Positions 43,448 through 51,965 are shown, counted from the stretch's first letter. The stretch: 64,000 bases of DNA from an uncultured Lachnoclostridium sp. (GCA_946415315.1 CAMKRZ010000001.1:227207-291206), one strand, 5' to 3'. Translations and numbers: made by a program. Notes: generated from the sequence alone by a model not told the origin.

Positions 43448-43480
43448 AACGGACGCCCATGATGTGAGCGTCCGTTTCAT
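43448..43480. terminator. Terminator between convergent genes
   Basis: Nine-base-pair stem AACGGACGC/GCGTCCGTT (43448-43456 with 43468-43476), followed by TTTCATG on the plus strand. Confidence 0.7.
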
Positions 43481-43541
43481 GTTTGGTTTCAATTTATTCA
43501 CTGTCTCGAATCTGCCGAAACAGTAAGGTGCGATCCGATGA

Positions 43542-44084
43542 TCAGTCGGGATCTACGGCGTCCGTCATGTCAGCAGCGATCTCGTCAACCTTCTCGGCAG
43601 CGTCCTCTGCAACATCCTCAAGCTTGCCGGTCCAGTCCTCAGCATCCTCTGCAGCATCTTCAGCGACTTCCTCTGCAGTTTCTTCAGCGGCATCTTCAGC
43701 GGATTCGAACTTGGTGGAGATGTACTCCTTCAGCTCGACAGCCTTCTCCTTCGTTGCCTTTGCAACCGTACCGGCCTTCTCAGCAACTACAGCGGAGATA
43801 TCCTTGGTCTTGTCCTTAACCTTGTGAGCAACATCGACAGCTTTCTCCTTGATGTTCGCCAGGCGGCTCGGAGCCTCCTCACCGTCTTCCCCATCAGCAT
43901 CGATGTCGATATCCTCGGCAACGTCTACGCCATCACCGATCGGAGTCTCATCTTCGAACAGGTCACTGTCATCCTCAAAGGTCTCACCCTCAGCCAGCTG
44001 TTTCTGTTTCTCAATCTCCTTGTAGAGATAGTAGCCGCCGGCAACCGCAGCAGTAAACAGAGCCAGTTTTGTAAAAGTCTTCAT
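43542..44084 (-). CDS. Acidic LEA/YtxH-like helical protein
   Basis: AAAGGAGA precedes the ATG at 44084. The 180-residue product starts with one hydrophobic segment (LALFTAAVAGGYYLYKEI), then a highly acidic stretch (about 35-75). The long amphipathic part that follows has Ala/Lys/Glu/Val repeats of 11-residue type (KEKAVDVAHKVKDKTKDI, later AEDAAEETAEEVAEDAAED). This pattern is seen in YtxH-like and late-embryogenesis-abundant-like stress proteins. Such proteins are thought to coat membranes or proteins under stress. A minus-strand TATAAT lies at 44157-44152. No precise function can be given. Confidence 0.75.
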   Translation of the reverse strand: MKTFTKLALFTAAVAGGYYLYKEIEKQKQLAEGETFEDDSDLFEDETPIGDGVDVAEDIDIDADGEDGEEAPSRLANIKEKAVDVAHKVKDKTKDISAVVAEKAGTVAKATKEKAVELKEYISTKFESAEDAAEETAEEVAEDAAEDAEDWTGKLEDVAEDAAEKVDEIAADMTDAVDPD

Positions 44085-44257
44085 ATTACTTCTCCTTTCC
44101 GGCGCGATATTACGCGCACAACCCACCGTTTCGGTTGGTTCCTATGTCATAATTATAGCGGATTATTCCGAAAAATGAAAGAAAAATCAAAATGATTTCG
44201 TCAAAAGTTCATGGAAATCGTCGCTCACAAAAAAATGTAAAATTTTCCGTAAAATGC

Positions 44258-44286
44258 TTGCAAACTTTTAAACGTTAGTATATAAT
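44258..44286 (+). promoter_or_regulatory. Promoter of tRNA-Gln
   Basis: TTGCAA (44258-44263), 17-bp spacer, perfect TATAAT (44281-44286). Confidence 0.85.
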
Positions 44287-44315
44287 AGCGACTGTTGACG
44301 AAACGACAACACTTT

Positions 44316-44388
44316 TGGGCTATCGCCAAACGGTAAGGCAACGGACTCTGACTCCGTCATTTTCAAGGTTCGAATCCTTGTAGCCCAG
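44316..44388 (+). tRNA. tRNA-Gln (anticodon CTG)
   Basis: Complete cloverleaf: acceptor TGGGCTA/TAGCCCA (the U1-A72 pair is typical of Gln), a D-arm GCC/GGC, anticodon stem ACGGA/TCCGT around CTCTGAC giving anticodon CTG, T-arm CAAGG/CCTTG with TTCGAAT, discriminator G. CCA is not encoded. The variable loop reads as six nucleotides (CATTTT), one more than usual for this tRNA. Confidence 0.92.
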
Positions 44389-44393
44389 CTCCG

Positions 44394-44420
44394 AAGCACC
44401 GCACACACGGTGCTTTTTTT
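44394..44420 (+). terminator. Terminator of tRNA-Gln
   Basis: Eight-base-pair stem AAGCACCG/CGGTGCTT (44394-44401 with 44108+300, i.e. 44408-44415), 6-nt loop, run of T to 44420. Confidence 0.9.
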
Positions 44421-44530
44421 GCGCGCTAAGCGAGAGCCGATCTGCCGACGGAGCCGGTGGACGGATGCGAACTCTGTTCGCGAAGCTGTCTCCCTTCAAT
44501 TTCATTCCACTTGTACCTTACCACAGCATT

Positions 44531-44584
44531 TACCACAAAATGTTGTGGTATTTATTTGCAATCGAATCGATGCTATGGTAAAAT
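44531..44584 (+). promoter_or_regulatory. Promoter of amidase 1 with a perfect palindrome upstream
   Basis: TTGCAA (44556-44561), 17-bp spacer, TAAAAT (44579-44584). Just upstream TACCACAA (44531-44538) and TTGTGGTA (44543-44550) form a perfect 8-bp inverted repeat around AATG, and another TACCACA half-site lies close by on the left. This looks like a regulator-binding site. Confidence 0.65.
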
Positions 44585-44634
44585 AACTATATATGCGTTC
44601 TGCATTTTGTTGAGAAGAGAAGGAACCACAGACG

Positions 44635-46563
44635 ATGAACAGATTGAGGAGAGTAACAGGGCTGCTTGTCATAGCAGGCGTAATGAGCCTGCTGTTATGC
44701 GCATGTCTGATGACGGCACCGGGAACAGAGAACGGAACGCCGGAACAGATCGCAGCATTGACCGGCATGTCGGAAGCGACGGGAACCCCGATCGCCACGG
44801 AAGGACCGACTGATGCGCCGACTGACGTCCCGGCTTCGACCGACACGCCGACGCCGGTTGATACGATGACGCCGACGATGACGCCGGAACCGACAGCGAC
44901 GGAGACACCGACGCCCGAGCCGACGGCGACGAACACGCCTACGCCGGAGCCGACGGCGACCAACACGCCGACCCCGGAGCCGACGCCAACCAATACACCG
45001 ACACCGAAGCCGACGAATACGCCGATACCGGAACCGACAGCAACCAACACGCCTACGCCGAAACCGACGAAGACGCCTACGCCGAAACCGACGGCAACCA
45101 ACACACCGACGCCGAAGCCTACGAAGACACCGACGCCTGTGCCCTCGGACACACCGACACCCAAAGCGCCGACGCCTTCGGAAGTGACGCCAAAACCGTC
45201 GGAAGCGGTAAAGACACCGACACCTACTCCTACCGGCAGCAAAACTCCGACGGCCTCCGGGGAGAAGATTCCGACTCCGCCGACCAAGACGAGTAGTGAT
45301 TATCCCAATGTGGAAGGTCGCAGGGGTGTGCTGAACGAGACGGAGTATTTGCGCCCCGGTGCAGGACGGGTGTATGCTCGGGAGATCAAACTGACTACAT
45401 CGTCCAAAATCGTTGTCGTGGAAACCATAAAGTCTGAGTTCAATGAGATCTGGTACAAGGCAGCGACGCTGATTGACGGCAAGGTTGTCTACGGTTATCT
45501 CCAGGCGGCTGCAGTTGATCTGGATACTGAAACACCGAAGACATACAAAAACAGCAGCCTGACCAAAGTCGGTATCGGTGACCTGACGATGAAACACGGC
45601 AAGGATCGTGACGAAGACGGTGTCTATGTCGTTGTTCTGGATCCTGGCCACGGAAAGCAGTTTAGCGGAGCGTATCATTCCGGAACGTCAGAGCACACGA
45701 TGACGCTCAAGGTGGCAAAGTACTGCAAGGAATATCTGGAAAGCAACTATGAGAATGTCAAGGTGTATCTCACGAGAACCGATGAAAACTGCCTTGACAT
45801 GAACTCCGATATCGATGATCTGGAGCGCCGCGTGCGCTATGCGAAGAAGAAGGGTGCGGACATACTGGTCAGCCTGCACTTTGATGCATTTTCCGGATCG
45901 GTGCGTGGAGCGGAAGGCCTGATCCCTCACGAAAAGAAATACGAAAAATGCAAGGCGCTCGCATCGCAGATCCTCGACAAACTCGATGATCTGGAGATCA
46001 AGAACCTCGGCTGCATGACGAGGATCAGTGAGCGCTCCAAGTACAGTTATCCGGACGGCGCGAAAATGGATGCGTATCTCATCAACCGCCTCGGCATTGA
46101 GAGCGGCATCGTAACGTGCATCATCGAGCATGCGCATATGGATAATAAGAAGGATTTTGATGAGTTCTGCAGCACCGATTCGAAGCTGAAGAAACTCGGC
46201 ATCGCGGACGCGGAGGGAATCGCATCCTACCTTGGGCTGAAGAAGAAAGGAACGTCCGGCACGCCGACTCCGACAACGAAGCCTGAGGCCACGCCTACTA
46301 CGAAACCGGAGGCCACGCCTACGACGAAGCCGACAGAAGAGGTGAAGGTCTCGCCTTCTCCCGAGCCAACCGAAGATCCGAAGACTACTCCCGCGGAGGA
46401 ACCGAACGAAGAGCCTGAGGTCTCGCCTGCGGAGAAACCTGCGGAAGAACCGAACGAAGAGCCTGAGATTTCGCCTGCAGAGGAACCTGAGGAAGAGCCG
46501 GAGACAACGCCGGTGGAGGAACCGGATTCTACGGACAAACCGTCCGATCAGGAATCCGCGTAA
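44635..46563 (+). CDS. N-acetylmuramoyl-L-alanine amidase lipoprotein 1, with long repeat linkers
   Basis: AGAAGGAA is about 10 nt upstream. The 642-residue product has a lipobox (SLLLCAC), then a Thr/Pro linker (about 35-220) built from 10-residue units such as TPTPEPTATN. An SH3-like domain follows (about 225-300, beginning YPNVEGRRGVLNETEY), then Amidase_3 (about 325-530) with DPGHG, SEHTMTL, SLHFDA and the catalytic Glu in IIEHAHMDN. A second low-complexity tail rich in Pro, Glu and Thr ends the protein (about 540-642). It should cut MurNAc-L-Ala bonds. Linkers on both sides suggest it spans a thick wall. The paralog follows at 46718. Confidence 0.9.
   Translation: MNRLRRVTGLLVIAGVMSLLLCACLMTAPGTENGTPEQIAALTGMSEATGTPIATEGPTDAPTDVPASTDTPTPVDTMTPTMTPEPTATETPTPEPTATNTPTPEPTATNTPTPEPTPTNTPTPKPTNTPIPEPTATNTPTPKPTKTPTPKPTATNTPTPKPTKTPTPVPSDTPTPKAPTPSEVTPKPSEAVKTPTPTPTGSKTPTASGEKIPTPPTKTSSDYPNVEGRRGVLNETEYLRPGAGRVYAREIKLTTSSKIVVVETIKSEFNEIWYKAATLIDGKVVYGYLQAAAVDLDTETPKTYKNSSLTKVGIGDLTMKHGKDRDEDGVYVVVLDPGHGKQFSGAYHSGTSEHTMTLKVAKYCKEYLESNYENVKVYLTRTDENCLDMNSDIDDLERRVRYAKKKGADILVSLHFDAFSGSVRGAEGLIPHEKKYEKCKALASQILDKLDDLEIKNLGCMTRISERSKYSYPDGAKMDAYLINRLGIESGIVTCIIEHAHMDNKKDFDEFCSTDSKLKKLGIADAEGIASYLGLKKKGTSGTPTPTTKPEATPTTKPEATPTTKPTEEVKVSPSPEPTEDPKTTPAEEPNEEPEVSPAEKPAEEPNEEPEISPAEEPEEEPETTPVEEPDSTDKPSDQESA
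44890..45180 (+). repeat. Coding tandem repeat, about 30-bp unit (Thr/Pro linker)
   Basis: Imperfect units of about 30 bp encode TPTPEPTATN-like decapeptides inside amidase 1. A shorter 24-bp unit (PEATPTTK) recurs at about 46267-46330 and an Asn/Glu/Pro unit at about 46395-46490. Slippage in these would change linker length in frame. Confidence 0.75.
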
Positions 46564-46717
46564 CATGATCCGGACCGGCGTTTGCGGACTGACGGCCGCA
46601 AGCAGAATTTTCCGAAAGACCGTCCTGAGATCGGTCCACGATCTGCTGACACAGTATGAGTTGACGTAACAGTGAATTGTTCCATGGATTCGCACATTAT
46701 GGAAGGATAACGAAACA

Positions 46718-47947
46718 ATGAACCGCTTACGAAGAGGACTTGAGTTTCTCGCAGTGACAACTGTCGTCATCCTTGTGTTCCTCGCATGTACCATGGTGTC
46801 ACCCGGAACGGAGGAAGAACCGTCCGTGAGGGCGAGCAGCACACCGGTGGCTTCCGCTACACCGGCGGTGAGCACGCCGACGAGTACGCCTTCGCCGGAG
46901 CCTGCGATGCCGACTCCGAGGTGCACGCCGACACCGCGAAATACGCCGACTCCCGTCAGCAGTTATACGCCGCCGGTGAGAAAGGGTTCCAAGTATGCGG
47001 ATGTGGAAGGCGAGCGCGGGGTGCTGAACGAGAGAGAGTATTTCCGCACGGCGCCAGGCCGTAACCAGCCGCGCGTGTACCGGCTGGAATACCACACAAA
47101 ACTGGTTATCCTTGACCAATACAAGTCAGAATTTAACGAGATATGGTACAGAGTTGCCGTTGTGATCGACGGAAAGACCGAGTACGGTTTTGTGCAGGCT
47201 TCCTCGGTTGATCTGGGCAAGGCAAAACCGACGCCGGCCAGAACCGGGCCGACCAGCATCGGCGACGGTGATACGTCAATCCGCCACGGGGAGGATCGTG
47301 ACGGTGACGGGGTCTACGTGGTTGTGCTGGATCCCGGACACGGCGGACTATATTACGGAGCATCCCATTTTGGTGCGATCGAGAAGAACCTGAATCTGAA
47401 GGTGGCTATGGCCTGCAAGGAGCACCTGGAGAGCACGTATGAAAATGTGCTTGTGTACCTTACGCGGGACAGCGACCGCTCGATCGACCCGGTGAGCGAA
47501 GTCGATGACCTTGAGCAGCGTGTTCGTGTTGCGATCGACTGTGGGGCAGATATCCTGGTAAGTATGCACTTTGACGCTGACGGCGGCAGACACCGCGGTG
47601 CGGAAGGGCTGGTGACCAAAGGAGCGCTGAATGAGAAGAGCATGGCCTTGTCCTCGCTGATTCTCGAGAATCTCGAAAAACTCGGGATCGAGAATCTCGG
47701 AAACCACAAGCGCCGCAGCGAGCGCTCACGCTACAGCTATCCCGACGGGGATTATATGGACGGCTATCTGATCAACCGCCTCGCAGCGGAGAAGGGGATC
47801 GTCAACTGCATCATTGAGCATGCGCAGATGGACAATGAGCAGGACTTCTACGATTTCTGTGACACCGACGAGAAACTGAAGAAGATCGGGATCGCGGACG
47901 CAACGGGCATCGCGACGTACCTGGGTCTGAGCAGAAAAACACAGTAA
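46718..47947 (+). CDS. N-acetylmuramoyl-L-alanine amidase lipoprotein 2
   Basis: GGAAGGA precedes the ATG. The 409-residue product starts MNRLRR like its upstream neighbour, has a lipobox (VILVFLAC), a shorter Thr/Pro linker (about 35-85), the same SH3-like domain (YADVEGERGVLNEREY) and an Amidase_3 domain (about 200-400) with DPGHGG, IEKNLNL, SMHFDA and IIEHAQMDN. All zinc and catalytic residues are present. It clearly arose by tandem duplication of the 44635 gene, then lost or never gained the C-terminal tail. Confidence 0.92.
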   Translation: MNRLRRGLEFLAVTTVVILVFLACTMVSPGTEEEPSVRASSTPVASATPAVSTPTSTPSPEPAMPTPRCTPTPRNTPTPVSSYTPPVRKGSKYADVEGERGVLNEREYFRTAPGRNQPRVYRLEYHTKLVILDQYKSEFNEIWYRVAVVIDGKTEYGFVQASSVDLGKAKPTPARTGPTSIGDGDTSIRHGEDRDGDGVYVVVLDPGHGGLYYGASHFGAIEKNLNLKVAMACKEHLESTYENVLVYLTRDSDRSIDPVSEVDDLEQRVRVAIDCGADILVSMHFDADGGRHRGAEGLVTKGALNEKSMALSSLILENLEKLGIENLGNHKRRSERSRYSYPDGDYMDGYLINRLAAEKGIVNCIIEHAQMDNEQDFYDFCDTDEKLKKIGIADATGIATYLGLSRKTQ

Positions 47948-47952
47948 CTACG

Positions 47953-47985
47953 GCGGCTCTTCTCGAAGGAGGGAGCCGCTTCTTC
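47953..47985 (+). terminator. Terminator after amidase 2
   Basis: GCGGCTC (47953-47959) pairs with GAGCCGC (47973-47979); a short T-rich tail TTCTT follows. Confidence 0.65.
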
Positions 47986-48017
47986 ACGGGAGAAATGTAA
48001 AAAATATGTAAATCATA

Positions 48018-48046
48018 TTGACATTTCAGAGCTTTCATGCTTTAAT
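48018..48046 (+). promoter_or_regulatory. Promoter of the 553-residue membrane protein gene
   Basis: TTGACA (48018-48023), 17-bp spacer, TTTAAT (48041-48046). Confidence 0.75.
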
Positions 48047-48102
48047 TGGGAAAATGCATTGTGCGTAAAGCGCTGAGGAAAGCAGCGCTGAAAGGAAGGA
48101 AA

Positions 48103-49764
48103 ATGAGCAAAAAAGATACTTCAGTCAAGAGAATTGTCATATGTTATCTTGTGTCAATCGGAATTACCGCATTGATCGGTTTCGGACTTTACTATCTGAC
48201 GTTGCCGGCGATCAATGTGCACAGCGTAGGCTTCTGGGGCTATCTGCTGTTCATGGGACTGATGTTTACGATGACGCACGCAACGGCGCGGAGCACCATT
48301 TGCAAAAATGAGATCTCCGTGGTCGGCAAGAAGAGCGCATCGTTCTACGGAACGGTCATCGGTGTCGGAGTTGCGGCGATCGCATTGCTGGCACTGATCA
48401 TCGGAGGGATTGCCTCCGTGCAGATGTTCCATGCGAAGACTTACGCGGGGATCATCACGGTGCAGGAGGGCGATTTCGAGAAGGACATGCCGGAGACGAC
48501 GAGCGTGACGAACATCGCGCTGATGGACACGGCGTCCGCGCGCATCATCGGTAACCGTACGCTTGGGTCGCTGTCGCAGGTTGTGTCACAGTACACGGTC
48601 AACGATCATTACAGCCAGATCAATTATCAGAATACGCCCAAGAAAGTAACGATTCTGGAGTATGCGGACTTCTTCAAATGGGCGGAAAACCGCAGCAACG
48701 GTATTCCGGGCTATGTCATGGTTGACCCGGTCGGTAACAGCGCGAATTACGTCGAGTTCAGCAAGGCTGTGCGGTACGCGGAGAGCGGCTGCTTCGGCGA
48801 TGATCTCGAGAGAAAGCTGAGATTTTCCTATCCGACCAAGATTTTCGGGGATATGTACTTTGAGATTGATGATAGCGGCAATCCGTACTACATCGTGCCG
48901 TGCATGACCGCAAATGCCGGACTGTTCGGAGCGATGGACGTCTCGGAGGTCATCCTGTTCAATCCCGTGGACGGCAGCTCGCAGATTTACGCGGTGAAGG
49001 ACGTTCCGAACTGGGTGGACATCGTTTACAACGGTGATCTTGCCAGCACAAAATACAACTGGTACGGCAAGCTGTCCGGAGGTTTCTGGAACAGCGTGTT
49101 CGGAAACAAGAATTGTAAAATGACGACCGACGACTACGGCTATATCGTGATCGACGATGACGTCTGGTATTTTACGGGTGTTACGAGTGTCACGAGCGAT
49201 GAGAGCAACATCGGTTTCATCATCACCAACGCACGCACGGGCGAGTATCGGTTCTACGCTGTGGGCGGCGCCGAGGAGTATTCCGCAATGGGCGCTGCGG
49301 AGGGCGAGGTGCAGGAGAAGGGCTATGAGGCTTCGTTCCCGTCGCTTGTGAACATCGCCGGTCAGGCGACCTACATCATGGTTCTGAAGGACACCGGAGG
49401 ACTCGTGAAACTGTACGCGCTCGTCAACGTGGAAAACTACGGTATCGTGGCGACCGGCGCGACGCAGGCTGAGGCAATCCTGGCATACCGCAAGACGCTC
49501 GCGCGCAACGGTGTCGGCGGCACGAACGAGCAGGATGTGTTTCCGTCGGCGGTGATCGCCGTGGAAAATGTCCGCATCGTCGAGCTCGACAATCTTGCCG
49601 TAGTGTATATTACAGCGAACGACGGAACGGTTTACAAGGGCTCGCTGAATGAGGACGAAAGCCTGATCCTGATCCGCACGGGCGAGGAAATTCTTGTGAG
49701 CTACGAGGAGACGGACTTTGGCGGTCAGCTGAGGACACTCCGGTCATGGGAACGGTCTCGTTGA
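48103..49764 (+). CDS. Membrane-anchored protein with large extracellular domain, function unknown
   Basis: AAAGGAAGG selects the ATG at 48103. The 553-residue product has three hydrophobic helices near the N-terminus (about 10-30, 40-60 and 85-110, the last AAIALLALIIGGIASVQMF). An extracellular domain of about 430 residues follows, rich in beta strands, with aromatic stretches such as NGDLASTKYNWYGKLSGGFW and repeated Asp-Gly turns. No catalytic motif or cysteine pattern is recognised. I cannot name a family. It is monocistronic, between amidase 2 and an MBL hydrolase, so a wall-related role is possible but unproven. Confidence 0.75.
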   Translation: MSKKDTSVKRIVICYLVSIGITALIGFGLYYLTLPAINVHSVGFWGYLLFMGLMFTMTHATARSTICKNEISVVGKKSASFYGTVIGVGVAAIALLALIIGGIASVQMFHAKTYAGIITVQEGDFEKDMPETTSVTNIALMDTASARIIGNRTLGSLSQVVSQYTVNDHYSQINYQNTPKKVTILEYADFFKWAENRSNGIPGYVMVDPVGNSANYVEFSKAVRYAESGCFGDDLERKLRFSYPTKIFGDMYFEIDDSGNPYYIVPCMTANAGLFGAMDVSEVILFNPVDGSSQIYAVKDVPNWVDIVYNGDLASTKYNWYGKLSGGFWNSVFGNKNCKMTTDDYGYIVIDDDVWYFTGVTSVTSDESNIGFIITNARTGEYRFYAVGGAEEYSAMGAAEGEVQEKGYEASFPSLVNIAGQATYIMVLKDTGGLVKLYALVNVENYGIVATGATQAEAILAYRKTLARNGVGGTNEQDVFPSAVIAVENVRIVELDNLAVVYITANDGTVYKGSLNEDESLILIRTGEEILVSYEETDFGGQLRTLRSWERSR

Positions 49765-49893
49765 GACATCATAAAACATAGTGGGGGACCTCGGAAAACG
49801 CGCGGAGGCATGAACGAACAGCGTTCCGCGTCGCAGAGGTTTAGATCGAGTCGTGAGGTAAGAGAGTATCGCGGCTGTATGGGGGAAACGAAG

Positions 49894-49922
49894 AGGCTCG
49901 CGCTTAAGGCGCGGGCCTTTTC
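49894..49922 (+). terminator. Terminator of the membrane-protein gene
   Basis: Ten-base-pair GC-rich stem (49894-49903 with 49909-49918, one G-T pair), followed by TTTTCG. Confidence 0.85.
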
Positions 49923-49971
49923 GCGTTATCAGGATGGCTGCTGACGATCAATCCGCATTGGTCTCTTCGCA

Positions 49972-50000
49972 TTGTAAAATGACCGGGACTATGGTACAAT
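49972..50000 (+). promoter_or_regulatory. Promoter of the MBL hydrolase gene
   Basis: TTGTAA (49972-49977), 17-bp spacer, TACAAT (49995-50000). Confidence 0.7.
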
Positions 50001-50103
50001 GAAATGAACGCAAGCCCGGTGCGGAGAGTCGGGCGACACGGTCCTGCGCGGGAGGGATTCATTTTCCGCGCGGTTAAAACAATCAGGGAAAAGGGGAATG
50101 AGC

Positions 50104-50730
50104 ATGGCAGAAGGTATTCTTTTTTACACGCAGAACAGCAGCCGCATCGACACGCCCGCGGGCCGGGTGTATGTGGACCCGTTCCGCATGGCGGAGGAGC
50201 CGCACGATGCAGTGTTTGTGCTTGTGACGCACGAGCATTATGACCATTTTTCGCCGGAGGATATCGCGAAAGTGAGCAACCGCGACACGATCCTGGTGTT
50301 CCCGCAGTCGATGCTTGACAAGATGCGGGAAGTGGAAAATCTGGTCGCGCGAATCGAGACGGTGGTTCCAGGCGAGCGGTACGCGATCGAGGGACTGCGA
50401 TTTGAGACCGTGCGCTCGTACAATATCGGCAAGCCGTTCCATCCGAAGGATGCCGAGTGGGTCGGTTACATCATCGAGGCAAACGCCGGGCGCGTGTACA
50501 TTGTGGGCGATTCCGATGCGACCGAGGAGGCGAAGGCAGTCCGGTGTGACGTTGCGCTGATCCCCATCGGCGGCAAATATACCATGGACGCAGAGCAGGG
50601 AGCCGAGCTCGCAAACGCGATCCGGCCTGCTGTCGTGATCCCGGTACACTACGGCGGAATGCTCGGAAACGGAGACGCGGCGAAGACATTTGCCGGGCTT
50701 GTGGATCCGTCGATCCGAATTGAGGCATAA
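50104..50730 (+). CDS. MBL-fold metallohydrolase, UlaG-like
   Basis: AAGGGG lies 7 nt before the ATG at 50104; an ATG two codons earlier is too close. The 208-residue soluble protein has the metallo-beta-lactamase motif THEHYDHF (about residue 38), a later Asp ligand in VGDSD and a final His in PVHYGG. It lacks long insertions, so it is a minimal MBL hydrolase of the YcfD/UlaG-like group. UlaG is an L-ascorbate-6-phosphate lactonase, but most relatives have unknown substrates. No partner gene points to one here. Confidence 0.88.
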   Translation: MAEGILFYTQNSSRIDTPAGRVYVDPFRMAEEPHDAVFVLVTHEHYDHFSPEDIAKVSNRDTILVFPQSMLDKMREVENLVARIETVVPGERYAIEGLRFETVRSYNIGKPFHPKDAEWVGYIIEANAGRVYIVGDSDATEEAKAVRCDVALIPIGGKYTMDAEQGAELANAIRPAVVIPVHYGGMLGNGDAAKTFAGLVDPSIRIEA

Positions 50731-50736
50731 GCGCGT

Positions 50737-50745
50737 CATTTTCCG
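50737..50745 (+). repeat. CATTTTCCG 9-mer, representative of a dispersed repeat
   Basis: The 9-mer, in either orientation, is found between genes at 7356, 12329, 16330, 18111, 21674, 24057, 33695, 35820, 39300, 50060 and 50737, and inside genes at 1492, 5024, 19760, 41571 and 45897. A near-match AATTTTCCG occurs between genes at about 44231 and 46606. No feature class explains it; see the finding. Confidence 0.7.
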
Positions 50746-50779
50746 AAAATGCACGCGAAAAGCCCTTATTTTACGGCAA

Positions 50780-50836
50780 ATGCAACCGCCGGTTGACAAA
50801 TTGAAAAGCCGGATTTATGGCATGCAACCGCCCGTT
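50780..50836 (+). promoter_or_regulatory. Promoter region of the XRE regulator with 42-bp-spaced direct repeats
   Basis: ATGCAACCGCC occurs at 50780-50790 and again at 50822-50832, exactly 42 bp apart (about four helical turns). Between them lie TTGACA (50793-50798) and a poor -10 (TATGGC at 50816). The repeats would let a dimeric regulator, perhaps the XRE protein itself, loop or occlude the promoter. Confidence 0.5.
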
Positions 50837-50975
50837 TTGGTACGATGAGGCCATCAAAAGCGAGGCGGGCAACCGAGACAGACCGCGGTGACCGGACGGT
50901 ACGGGAACCGGGGAGGGACGCGGCTTCCAGGACAGAAGACGGAGCATGGTAGCATGCCTGCCGGAAAGGAACAAT

Positions 50976-51965
50976 ATGATTTTAGCAGACAAGATCATAA
51001 ACGAAAGAAAGAAAAACGGCTGGTCGCAGGAGGATCTTGCGGAACAGCTCAATGTATCCCGCCAGTCCATCTCCAAGTGGGAGGGCGCGCAGGCGATCCC
51101 TGACATTCAGAAGATCATCAAAATGGCAGAGCTGTTCGGCGTGAGCACCGACTATCTGTTGAAGGATGAGCTGGAGCCTACGGACCTCCCGGAGAGAGAT
51201 GCCGCGATGGTTGACAGCAGCATTGGGGGAGAGTTCGTGAAGGTTTCCATGGAGGAGGCCAACGATTTTCTGGAGTTTGAGGAGAAAATGACTCCGAAGT
51301 TGGCAAACATGGTGAGCCTGTGTGTTCTTGCGCCGGCGGCACTGATCCTGTGCATTGCCCTGTCGCAGATTCCCGGTTTCCCTCTTTCCGAGGGACCGAT
51401 GGTGGCGATCGGCCTGACGGCTTTGTTTGTATTTATCAGCGTTGCGGTGTTTTTCTTTGTGATCTTCGGACTGAAGAAAAAACGTTTCAGCTATCTTGAG
51501 ACCAGCCCGATCGAGACCATGTACGGTGTCACCGGGATGGTGAAGGAGAGAGCGGCCTTATTCGAACAGACAAAGGTCAGCATGACCGCGCTCGGCGTGA
51601 TCCTGTGCATTGCAAGCGCAATCCCGGTAGTTGTGACTTCCGTGGTCGGCGTCGCGGAATATGTGGTAATCCTGATGGTTGTCCTGTTGCTTGTGATCGT
51701 GGCGATCGGCGTCAACCTTCTGGTTCGTGCGGGCTACCGTGACGGTGCGTACCAGAAACTTCTTCAGGAGGGTGATTTCACGATCCGTGCGAAGGCACGC
51801 AGCCCGAAGTTCGCAAGCCTTTCCTCGGTGTTCTGGCTGCTTGCAACAGGCGCCTACCTCGCCTGGAGTTTTCTCAGCAACCACTGGGAGTACACCTGGG
51901 TGCTCTGGCCCGTTGCGATTGCCGTGTACATATGCCTGAAGCGGATCATTGCAAAGGATGACTGA
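50976..51965 (+). CDS. XRE-family regulator fused to a membrane domain
   Basis: GGAAAGGAA selects the ATG at 50976. The 329-residue product has an N-terminal helix-turn-helix (about 5-60, including SQEDLAEQLNVSRQSISKWE). A cytoplasmic linker of about 55 residues follows, then about seven hydrophobic segments from residue 115 on (first MVSLCVLAPAALILCIALS). Membrane-tethered one-component regulators of this type occur in Firmicutes and sense envelope or ion signals. The following HAD gene overlaps by one base, so they are coupled. The DNA target may be its own promoter repeats. Confidence 0.88.
   Translation: MILADKIINERKKNGWSQEDLAEQLNVSRQSISKWEGAQAIPDIQKIIKMAELFGVSTDYLLKDELEPTDLPERDAAMVDSSIGGEFVKVSMEEANDFLEFEEKMTPKLANMVSLCVLAPAALILCIALSQIPGFPLSEGPMVAIGLTALFVFISVAVFFFVIFGLKKKRFSYLETSPIETMYGVTGMVKERAALFEQTKVSMTALGVILCIASAIPVVVTSVVGVAEYVVILMVVLLLVIVAIGVNLLVRAGYRDGAYQKLLQEGDFTIRAKARSPKFASLSSVFWLLATGAYLAWSFLSNHWEYTWVLWPVAIAVYICLKRIIAKDD

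Larger units (their letters stand above)
49765..50103 (+). other. Intergenic region with terminator and promoter
   Basis: It holds the terminator of the membrane-protein gene (49894-49922) and the MBL-gene promoter (49972-50000). Between 49765 and 49890 I see nothing recognisable. Confidence 0.6.

Noticed and set aside
44890..45180. Regular 30-bp repeats that could be read as a CRISPR or satellite array
   Set aside because: Units are imperfect, lack unique spacers and encode an in-frame Thr/Pro linker inside an amidase gene.
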